A program made the position numbers and the translations under genes. From NCBI GenBank assembly GCA_002786025.1, contig NHNW01000001.1, positions 1,240,001 to 1,304,000 on the forward strand: a stretch of 64,000 nt of DNA, written 5' to 3'. The notes under the pieces were generated by a model. It was not told the DNA's origin. It worked only from the letters and a program-made list of their open reading frames with translations, and did not search any database. This DNA comes from Zasmidium citrigriseum. Lineage: Eukaryota > Ascomycota > Dothideomycetes > Mycosphaerellales > Mycosphaerellaceae. Below, piece by piece: positions 45,101 through 55,674 of this stretch (position 1 is the first letter of the stretch; the number at the start of each line of letters is the position of its first letter).

Positions 45101-46670
45101 CGCTCGATCCGTTAGATAAGCTACCTCTATAATATTACGCCTATCTATACGTCTTCTTATAGAAGGACGCTAAGTCGCTACCGCCTTATTAACCTAGCGT
45201 AGATTATTAAATTCGCCTACTAGAAGGCGAGTAGCCTAGTTATAGCCTACTATACTTAATAAGCTACGAGGAACTTAAGGTCCTACGAGACTATATATAG
45301 AAGAACCTCGCTAATAGCTTTATACGACCTTTAGTATTATCTTACTCCTTACTAGTACTCTTCGTAAAGAAGCCTAGTAGTAGACTACGCTTCTATATCG
45401 ACTATCGTAAGCTTAACGCTATTACCGAAAAGGATCGTTACCTAATACCCCTCCTATAGGAAACGCTCGATAAACTAAGTAAGGCTATTATATATACGAA
45501 ACTAGATATTATCGCTATATTTAACCGAATCCGAATCTACCCTAGTAACGAGTAGAAGATAGCCTTCTATACTCGCTATAGCCTCTTCGAGTATAACGTA
45601 ATACTATTTAGGCTCTATAGGGCGCTATTAGCGTTTTAACGGTATATTAATAATACCCTCTAGCCCTATCTCGACGTCTTCTATATAGCCTACCTTAACG
45701 ATATCCTTATCTACTCGGAGTTAATCGCTAAATATAGAATCTACGTTCGTAAGGTACTATATACGTTATTAGAAGTAGGCCTATAGGCTAATATATCTAA
45801 ATTAGAGTTTAAGGTTACTAAGGTTAAATATCTCGGCTTAATCGTATTAACTAATAGTATACGTATAGACGAGGAGAAGGTCGCCGCTATCTAGCGGTAG
45901 CTACGCTCTACTAACGTTAAGGATATCTAATCCTTCCTTAGTTTCGCTAACTTCTACTAATAGTTTATTAAGGGATTCTTACGGATAGCCGCTCTAATTA
46001 TCGCGCTTACTAAGAAGGATACGCCCTTTATCTAGACGAGAGCCTATAAGTACGCCTTCGAGACGCTAAAGCGAGCCTTTATAACGGCGCTAGTCCTCGT
46101 ATATTATAATCCTTCCCTACCTATTATACTAGAAACTAACGCCTCTAACTACGTCGCTACTAGTATTATATCTTAATAGTATACTAAGCGCGACGCCTAG
46201 CTACTAGTCGCCTTCTACTCGTATAAGATAACCCTAGTAGAGTATAACTACGAGATATATAATAAGGAACTACTAGCTATTATATAGGTATTTAAGGACT
46301 AGCGCCCCGAGCTTAAAGGCTACTAGTCTAAGGAACCTATCCGAGTTATTACCGACTACTATAACCTAGAGTACTATATATCCTCTAAGTAGCTTAATCG
46401 TCGTTAGGCCCGTTAGAGCGAGTTCCTTAGCCGCTTTAACTTCGAGATATCCTATCGCCTAAGTCGCTAAGGTACTAAGCCTAACTTATTTACTCGCTAT
46501 TTAGTAGACCTACCCTCTTAGCGCGACGATCTCTAGTACTAATACTAGTAGTAGACGATCCTTAAGCTATATAACGTTTACTAGTCGCTCCGAGTCGCCC
46601 TAATCGACGCTACCGCTAACTAACCTACTACGTACCCCTATAACGAAGAGAAGGACGAGATATCGCTTTC

Positions 46671-46706
46671 TTAGGGTTAGGGTTAGGGTTAGGGTTAGAG
46701 TTAGGG
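46671..46706. repeat. Short TTAGGG array inside the inner element
   Basis: Six hexamers in register: four TTAGGG, one TTAGAG, one TTAGGG, then ttac. It lies between the RNase-H-like and integrase parts of the inner element. The hexamer equals the common fungal telomere repeat. Since TTGGGG would become TTAGGG by CpA to TpA change on the other strand, a RIP-made origin is possible. Confidence 0.85.
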
Positions 46707-48497
46707 TTACGAAAAATTGTCCTATACGCCGTTCTACGCTAAATCGCGAGGAGAATCTAATAAAACTAACCCTAGAGCCGCCTAGATAGCTCCTTCCGAT
46801 ATTAGGGTACTCGTTATTACGGCTAGCCTATCTAATAAAGTAGTTAACGTTAATACCCTAATCTAACGAATCCGAGCGGCTAACGCTAACGATAAGACCG
46901 TTAAGGTAATCTATAAATACCTATAGGGTACTTAGCCGCTTAGCTACCTTAATATATTACCGTTCGAGTACCGCTTCGACGATAGACTATTATATTACTA
47001 AGACTACCTCTATATACCTAAGATAGTAGGTAATAAGACCCTTCGGACGGAGGTTATCTAGGCCTATTACGATATTATCGCTATAGGCTACCTAGGGCGT
47101 AATAAGACGTTCTTACTACTCCTATTACAATCTTATTACTAGCCTAAGATACGATTAGACGTCGATTCGTATATTACTAACTACTATACCTACCTACGAA
47201 CTAAACCGTTATAGTAAGCTAAACGTAGACTACTTAAGCTATTACTAGTACCTACTAAGTATTAGTAATCGGTAAGTATAGACTTTATAACCGGCTTACC
47301 GCTTAGTAATAGATTTAACTTAGTCCTCGTAGTCGTAGACCGACTAACGAAAATACGCTACCTTATCGCTATAAACGAAGGTTACGCTAGTACTAATAAT
47401 ATAGCCGCCGCCTTCCTCGCCTACGTATAGAAGTACTATAGTCTACTAGACGATATCGTATTAGATCGCGGCCCGTAGTTTATCGCTAACTTCTAGAAGT
47501 ACTTATACTAGCGACTAGGTATATAGCGTAACCTATCGACTACCTAGTATCCTAAGACAGACGGCTAGATAGAGCGTTTTAACTCCGTAATAGAAGCTTA
47601 CCTATAGGCGTACGTTAACTACTAATAAGACGACTAGCCGGACTAGCTCGCTATCGCCGAGTTTACCGCTAATAACGCCTAGTCCGAGACTACTAGGCTA
47701 TCGCTATTCGAAGCCTACTATAGCTATCGCCCTCGTCTAGGTACTAAGCCGGGTTATAAACTATTACGCTATAGCGATACTAACGAGGCGCCCTTCGACG
47801 TCGACGCCTAAGCGTAGATCTAGCGGCTATAAGATATAGAAGAATATCTTACCGATTAGATTAAATATTAATAAGCCCGTATAGAAGAAACTATTAATAG
47901 CTACTACTAGCTAGTACCTACCTATTAGGTTAGTAATAAAGTCTTCCTATCGCTCTATAGTCTAATAACGGACCGACCTTCTTATAAACTAGATATTCGT
48001 AATAGTAGCCTATATAAGATTACGGAAGTAGTATCGCCCTATACCTACTAACTATAGCTACTACTATCGATAAGGATCTACCCTATCTTCTATACTTCGT
48101 TACTTACGCTAGCGCTAAAGGATCTACTACCTAGATAGTCTAATAACCCGCCGCTAGCTATTACTATCGAGGGCGAAGAAGAGTTCGAAGTTAAAGTAGT
48201 TATCGACTTACGCTTACGTAAGACTAGCCGTAGAGGCAAATATCGACGCTTTAAGTACCTTATTAAATAGAAGGGTTATAATAAGCTAACTTAGTAGCCT
48301 ATCGACGACGTCGCTAACGCTTAGCGCTTTACCGCCGCCTTCTATACTATATACCTAGATAAACCTATACTACTACCTATAGCGGCCGCCGCTATCGTTA
48401 CCGCTCCGCTCTAGCCTACTACTCTACTTACTCTCGCTACCCTATTACTACTCTACTCCGCCGCTCTAAGAACGTCGCTTAAGAAGGGAGAGGGTAC

Positions 48498-48672
48498 TAT
48501 TACGATTTCGTCTAGTCGCTTCGTAGGTACCTAGGGTATCGAGTTACGTAATCTAGGTTACGTAACTAATATTACGTAACCTAGCCTATCTTCTTTAGCT
48601 CCGAGCTTTCGTCTCGACTTCCTTCCTTATACTTTCGTCGATTTAGATAGCTACTTAATCGATATCTTAATA
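48498..48672 (+). repeat. LTR of inner element, 3' copy (175 bp)
   Basis: Matches 41964-42138. It is followed by the second ctaac (48673-48677), after which outer-element sequence resumes. Confidence 0.88.
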
Positions 48673-51600
48673 CTAACCTTTTCTTAGCGAGTAAGGTACT
48701 ATATATAGCGACGGCGGCCTAACTCGTTACTCTAGTATAGCCGTATAGGATACGACTAGCGAGAAGGTACTAAAGCTAGGTAGTTAGGTTTATTTATCTA
48801 GCTCTTTCTACGCTATTCTATACTAATATTACCTAGAGCTCCCCTAAGAAGCGTAAGCGTAGCGCTATAAATAACGGTAATAGCGACGAGAAGGACCTAG
48901 TAATCTCCTAGTTACGCGCCTATTTACGTATAATAGCTAAGGAGCTCGATAATAGGCGCCTTAAGGTTAAGTAGTAGCGCTATAAGGGCGAGGATAGTAA
49001 CTACGATACCTACGCTTAGCGTATCCTAGCTATATTCCTAACCCTAATAGCTACTAATAGAGCTAGTCTACTCGCCCTTAAGTAGGCAGAGGATAAGGCT
49101 AAAGTCTTCTCTAAGGAGGATTAATATAGGTACTCTATAATATACTATTCTTATCTTCTCTACGCCCCTCTAGGCTATACCTTTATACTTCTAGTATAAG
49201 AGCCCTTAAATAGTAGGTAGTAATAGTACTAGTATATTATTTTTAACTCTATATTCCCCTTTCCTTATATTATAATCCCCTATTCTTAGAGCGCGAATCC
49301 TTTAGAAGCCTATCTAGCCCTTTCCTACCTATTCTTAGCTAGTCTAGTCTAGACTAACCCTTTATCCTTCTTTCTAGCGGCGACTAGCCTAGTCTAAGGG
49401 TTTATATATTCTTAAGTATACTCTAGGGTATATAGTATATCCCTTAACGCCTAATTAGTTAAACTCTACGAAATATCTTATTTATATATATTTAGCGGCG
49501 CTTCCTTAGCCCTCTATACTACTTATAGCCTCCTTTCTCCGACTCCCTAGCTACTCTAGCCTTATATACCTTTATAGCTACCTTACTAATATATACTACT
49601 AGCTCCTAACTATCTTTATCGCTCTCGTAGCCCTTCTAGGCTACTAGATACTCCTAGTTACCTAAGGAGTCGATACGCTAGCCCTTAATAGTCTATATAT
49701 CGTACTCTTCCTCTAGTTCTATATTATATCTTATTACTTTCTACTATAGCCTCGACCTATTAAGGTTAGCCTTCTCTAGTAGTAATATATAGAAGGTTAG
49801 GTAGATCTTTATACTATTAGGTAGGTCTAAGGTATATACTACCTTATTTACTATATAGGCGATTAGGAATAGGCTAAGGTACTTATAGTCTAGCTTCCTA
49901 CTTAGTCTCGCTATCTTAATATTATAGTTAGATAGGTAGACTATATCGCCTACGTTAAACCCTACGTCTAGATACCGCTTATTATACTACTTAGCCTATA
50001 TCTTCTTAACCCTCCTTAGTCTCTCCTAGAGAGCCTTCTATATAGCTAGTAACTAGTCCGCTATAGCCTCCGCCTTAGTACTACTAGACTAGACTAGCTC
50101 TATCTATAGCTAGTTCGCTCTCTATAGGTCTCTAACTTAGTTCGTCTAGAAAGGGGTAACGCTAGTAGATTCGTTCTAGGTATCGTTATATACGAATTCC
50201 GCTAATAAGAGTAGTCTAGCCTAGTTATCCTCCTCGTAGTTATAATACGTACGAAGGTACTACTCTAGCGTCTAGTTCTAACGCTCTATCTAGCTATCGG
50301 TTTAGGGATAGAATACTATACTAAGCTTCCTCTTAATCCCTAGGTAGGCGTAGAGAGTACTCTAGAACTTTAAGGTTAAGATTAGGCTCTAGTTAGAGGT
50401 AATAGAGCGTAGCTTACTATAGAGCCTCTATACTTCGTAAAGGAATAGGTCCGCTAGCCCTTTAGCGGTAATATCCTTCTAGTATAGAATATAGTAGGCT
50501 ATCTTAGTAAAGCGGTCTATAACTATAAGAATCGAATTATATACCTACTTTAGTAGGCTACTTAGGGGTAGGTCTATAATAAAATCGAGCGTTAGGTCTT
50601 CCTATAGCCTATTAGGTAGCGGCTTAGCGTATAGCTTACCGTATAGAGCGTAGCGCCTAGGTTTTACTCGTCTATAGGCCTCGTAGGTACGTATATAGTC
50701 CTTAATATACTTACGTATCTTTAGCTAGTAGAACGCCTTCTAGGCTAGCTCGATCGTCCTCTTAAATCCGAAATAGCCGCCTAGAGAGTCGTCGTAGTAT
50801 TCCTATAGTACCTTAAGTTAGTCCGCGCCTTTAGGTATATATAGGCGCCCCTTCTACTATAGTACGTCGCTATCGTCCTTCTAATAGCGCTTCTATAGTA
50901 AGTTCTCGCCTTCTATAAGGGCCTTCTAGAGCTTCCTAGCGCCCTTATTAGCTAGTAGGCTCGACCTAGTAGTATCTACCTAAGACTAGGCGTAATCTTC
51001 CCTCTATATATAGGTCTTTAGGCCCTTAGTAGCCTTCTATACTAGAACCTACCTTAAAGTAGCCTCTACGAACCTTCGTTAGAGGTAGTCTAGGCTTTAC
51101 TAACCCTCCTCCTTAGTCGCCTACCGCTCTAAATAACTCTCGGTATTATAGTCTAGGCGCCTACTAAGAGTATCTATAGCCCTATTAACCTTCCCTAGCT
51201 AATATATAATCCTAAAATCGATATATACTAACTATTCCGCCTAGCGAACCTACTATCTTAATAGCGCCTTAGTCGTTATAAATACCCTAAGGTTATAATA
51301 GTCTATAAGGAGCTTAACTTAGTATCTCGACCCCTTAAGGTAGTAGTAGAAATATTTAAAGGTAGCTATAATAGCTAGGAGTTCCCTATTATAGGTATCG
51401 TAGTTCCGCTCTATAGTAGATATCTTCTTCGAGAAGAATCCTATAGGATACTACTATATTTTACCCTCGTATTTATACTACTAGCTTAGGACTCTAGATA
51501 TAGCGTACCTAGAGGTATTAGTCTCGATACGAATAGGCTTCTCTAGGTTAAAATAGCGTAGTATAGGCGTAGATATAAACGCCTACTTAAGTTACTCGAA

Positions 51601-54382
51601 TACTACCTAAGCTTCGCTATTAAGGTCTAGATACTTCGATTCTTCCCTCTTCTATACTCTACTTAGCGAGCTTCCCTTAGTATAGTAGTTTAGGGGTATA
51701 GTAAGGTAGAAGAAGGCCTATACGAAGCGGCGGTAGTAATTCGTAAAGCTAATAAAGACCTAGATATCCCTTACTAACGCTAGTATAGGCTATTCTTAGA
51801 CTACTCTAACCCTCTCTAGGTTAACTATAATACCTTCTCTACTTACTACGAACCTAAGGAAGTCTATACTAGACTAGTAGAACTCGTATTTTAAGAGCCT
51901 AGCGTATAGCTTATACCTTCTTAGCCTCGATAATACCTAGTTAATATATTCTTTATATTCCTCCTTAGTCTTAGAGAAGATAAGAATATCGTCTAAGTAG
52001 ACTATATAGAATACGTCTAGTAGGTCTACTAGAGCGTAATTAATATACCCTTAGAAGGAGGCTAGGGTATTACTAAGCCTAAACGGTATTACTATATACT
52101 TAAAATAGCTATATCTAGTCTAGAATATAGTCTTCTACTCGTCGCTCTCGCGAATTCTAATATAGTAGTAGGTATTATAGACGTCTAACTTAGAGAAGTA
52201 TTAGTAGTTAGCTAGCTAGTCTAGTAACTCCTAGATTAATAGTAGAGGGTATCGGTTCTTAACTATAATCGTATTAAGCCCCCTATAGTCTATATAGAGC
52301 TAGAGCGTACTATCCTTCTTCTTTACGAAGAGAATACCTATACCTATAGGCGAGAGCTATAAGGTAGAGTACTAGATATACCCCCTCTTAAGATTAGTAC
52401 GAATATAGTCCCTAAGTACGGCTAATTCGGCCTCTAATAACGGATAGAGTAGTCCCTAAGGGGGCTTCTTACCCTCCTCTATATCTATAGCGAGGTCGTC
52501 TAGCCTATACTTAAGTAATTCTATACCTTTCTCCGTTAAGAATATATTAGTATATTCCCTATAGGCCTATAGTAGCCTTTTAAGCTTAATCTTACCCGTA
52601 CTAGCTATAATCCTCGCCGCTAGGATATATATTAGTATAGCGGTATCTCTTACTAGGCTAGCGAAGGCTTTAGCTAATACTATACCTACTCTTCGCTATC
52701 GAGAGCTACGCTTACCCCTCTAGTATATAGTCTTAGCGGAGAAGTCTATACTTAGGTTATACTACTCTAGCTATAGTATACCTAGAACGAGCTAGTATCT
52801 ATAAATAGCGCTATACTCTAGAGGGGTTAGGTAGCTCTATACCTTACCTATAGAGTCGCTAATCTTTAGTAGTACCCTACTAATCCTATAGGTCTATAGA
52901 CGCTATCTATTAAGGGCTACTATAGGTATAGAGGCTTCCTTAGTAGGCTAGATCTATAGCTCCTTAGCTAGTCTAGCGTAGATAAAGCTACTATTAGCGC
53001 TACTATTAATAAGAGCCTTAACGACTCTACTCTTACCTAGTCCTTAGACCTCGACCTCTACCTTAATTAGGCTATAAAGGAACTACTTCCGCTTCTAGCC
53101 TAGCTCTACTAGGCGGCGCTCTTCCTCGCTATAATAGATATAGCCTACTACCTTCTATTCTACTAGGTAGGGGCCTAGCCTTCCCCTAATAATAGCTTAT
53201 CGCCCTACTTTAGGAGACTAGCGTTTAGATACTAATCCTACTTATAGCCTACTTAGCGATAACTATAGTAGGTTAGAGAGTCGCCCTTATAGTAAAGTAC
53301 TTTTACTAGCCCTTCCTATATAGTACCTACCCTTCTCTCGCTACTATCTCTACTACCTCTATACCTTTTTAGTAAGGGATCGTTTCTTATAAAGCTATAC
53401 TTAGTACCTCTCCTCTCGCCCTTATTCTTTCTAAACTCCTTACGCTTCTCTATAGTAACCTTAGCTAAGTAGTAGTATTCGCTAGCCTAGTCTTTAGCCT
53501 CTACTAGCGTCTTAGGCTTAGTAGAGAATACGCTTAGCCTCTAGTATACGTTGTAGCCTAGCGTAGAGTAGAAATCTTAGATCTATATATCTTACTAGTC
53601 CTTACCTAGCTTAGACTAGTCTATATATATCTTCTCTAGTAGGGCGCTAGACGTCTTACTACTCTAAGAGGCCTTCTTTAGCCTATTATAGGCGCGCTAC
53701 TAGCGTTCTTCTTCTAAGCCTATAGAGTTTAGTATTACCTCCTATATAATAGCCTAGGTAATAGGCTCCTCGAGCGTCCTTTTATAGACGTACTAGTATA
53801 TCTACTTCTCGACTAATATATACTCGTCCGCTCTATCTACTTTATAGTCTTCTCTACCCTTAAACTCTACGAAGTATTAGAAGTCTCGCTCTAACGCTTA
53901 CTCCTAGTCGTTAAAGTTTAACTAGCTAGACCTATCGAAGATAGAGGGTTCCTTTCCCTTAAGTAAACTACCTAAGCGTACGTCCTCTATAACGCTAGGT
54001 AGGATAATAGTAGCCCTAGCTATACTAGTCTACTCTAGGCGAGCCGTTTTAGCCTTAAGCCTTATAATCTCTACTTCTTCTCTCGCCTTAGTAAGGTAGA
54101 GGTTACGTAATATAGCGCGAGCCTATTTACGAGCTATCTCCCTCTAGATCTACTCTTTAAGAGGCTTCTTTAGTTAGGTCTAGCTTTTGCTATCTAACCT
54201 AGGCCTACCTATCGAGTCGTTTATCTAGGCCTCTCCTACGCTAGTCTAGCCTTCTAGCTAGCTACTAGTACTCTATAGGGTCTCGTCGCTCGCTAGTATA
54301 CTAGCGCTAGCCTTACTAGCGGAGCGCGCTAATTAGGATATTACTATTCTAGCTTCGTTATACGTAGAAAGATTAATTCGTA

Positions 54383-54582
54383 TATAAGGTTTAGGTAGGA
54401 AGCTATAAGTAGAAGCGAGAATAGTAATATATAGGTAAAAATAGTATAACTCAAATCGATAGAGAAGTCGAAAGGAGAAAGAGGTTAGATCTAGAGAAAA
54501 CCTTATATACGCTAAGGCTAGCTAGGCCTAGAATTAGCTAGGCTAGCCGCGGGCTTTATTATATAGGCCTAGGCTCGTAATA
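54383..54582 (-). repeat. LTR of outer element, 5' copy (200 bp)
   Basis: Matches 41039-41238, same length, and is followed by ctata (54583-54587). As the element runs on the minus strand, this is its 5' LTR. It retains one CA (54452) that the other copy has lost or never had. Confidence 0.85.
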
Positions 54583-55303
54583 CTATAGATTTAATAATAA
54601 ATATATTAATAAAATCTTTACTCTTAACTAGCTCGTAATAAGCTTCCTACTATATTATTATATAGAGCTATAACTTAGTAGCTAAACTATTTAATTCTAA
54701 TAAGCTATAATATAAATTACTATATATAGGCTTTAATAGCGCTTCTAATCTATTATATTAGATTTCGTCTTTTCTTCTAGAAGCTTAAAAGTTATAAGGC
54801 TTATCCTAGAGCTAACTCTTACTAGTAGTTACTATATTATTAATCGCGTTATATTATATTATACTTAATATAGAGTTAGCTCTATAATTCTTATAAGAAG
54901 GTAAGAAGAATAGAATAATAGCTTCTTAACTAGCTATTAAGAATATAAAGGAAAGACTTTATAAAGGAAGTATCTATAGCTCTATTAACGTAGTATTAGC
55001 TTCTTAATTAACTAATCCTCTATAAAGACTCTTCTTCTTCTTTACTATTACCTTAGCTATATATATACGTACTAGTAGTAGAAGCGCTATTTAGTCTAAA
55101 ATTTTTAATACTTCTTATTATCTATAAAATTTTAGATTAAAGCGTCTAGATTTTAGACTAAGAATATATAAACTATATAAAATTCTAGGTTTTATTAATC
55201 GCGAAAATACCTCTTTAATATACCTCGATATTACGATTAAATTAGATCTAATACTAAGACTAAATTAGTACTAAAATAGAATCTAAAATAAAATTTCGAA
55301 AAC

Positions 55304-55674
55304 ACTCGAGACCGTAGCTCGCGCAAATGATGGTGTATATTTAGGAGCCTTTTGCGAGACGAGCGTATGCAGGTACAATTTTTAATTGGTGCCAGTTGCC
55401 CAGCGGATCATTAGGCGTGCATGATCGGCTTCGCCACCGCCAATTTCGATCGTTATGCGGGAGCCTTTGTTCCGCACCAATCAAACGCTCGTGTTTCCGG
55501 CAGCGGCCTTTGACGTGACTCCCTACATGCCACGTCCTGTTCCGGAATCTTCTACAATCGAGCGTGTGACAGAATCACCCACCTGAGCGCCCTTTACATA
55601 CACATACGATGACCGAGACCTAGGCTTCAAATGAGTATCAGATCCTGCTATTCCGAGACTCAAACGGGCATTCC
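55304..55674. other. Edge of right RIP block, normal composition
   Basis: About 370 bases of normal composition between the RIP block and the JmjC-like gene. A 65-codon antisense frame here is not convincing. Confidence 0.4.

Larger units (their letters stand above)
41964..48672 (+). mobile_element. Inner Ty3/gypsy chromodomain element
   Basis: A 6.7-kb plus-strand element with two 175-bp LTRs and a 5-bp ctaac TSD (41959-41963 and 48673-48677). A purine-rich run (aagaagggagagggtac) precedes the 3' LTR. Relics in order are: gag from about 42.3 kb with a Zn-knuckle-like region near 43.9 kb; reverse transcriptase at 45,390-45,720 (VDYRKLNAIT, TKLDI, then YLNDILIYS where YLDD is usual); an RNase-H-like ETNASNYVATSI near 46,135; a TTAGGG array at 46,671; an HHCC-like region at 47,040-47,215; an integrase core at 47,276-47,660 (SIDFITGLP, VVDRLTKIRYL); and a chromodomain at about 48,235-48,345 (RFKYLIK...KGY, PIDDVANA). 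It inserted inside the outer element, so it is younger. All frames are destroyed by TAG/TAA. Confidence 0.85.
41039..54582 (-). mobile_element. Outer Ty3/gypsy chromodomain element, interrupted
   Basis: A minus-strand element bounded by 200-bp LTRs and a ctata TSD. It spans 13.5 kb including the inner insertion and about 6.8 kb without it. Reading the minus strand through RIP stops gives, in order from 54.2 kb downward: a gag region; a protease-like stretch near 53.0 kb (NSSANSSFIYARLA, the usual DSGA altered); reverse transcriptase with the YLDDILIFS box at about 51,976-52,000; an integrase core near 50,455-50,650 (LTLDFIIDLPLS, VIDRFTKIAYYI); and a chromodomain near 49.6-49.8 kb (EYLVA...KGYESDKDS). 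The chromodomain marks it as a chromovirus, a group that targets heterochromatin. It is dead in every frame. The inner element sits between the chromodomain and the 3' LTR. Confidence 0.8.
39046..55303. repeat. RIP-saturated repeat block, right
   Basis: About 16.3 kb, nearly devoid of CA and TG. By eye I find only about a dozen exceptions (for example at 42473, 45012, 46718, 47128, 47558, 48237, 49087, 53552, 54188 and 54452). CG dinucleotides remain common, and much of 42-54 kb has moderate GC, so the mutation acts on CpA rather than on C generally. The block holds two nested LTR retrotransposons in older repeat DNA (39,046-41,033 and 54,588-55,303). No translatable gene is left. Confidence 0.85.

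Noticed and set aside
46671..46706. Chromosome end
   Set aside because: Only six units, flanked on both sides by retroelement sequence.
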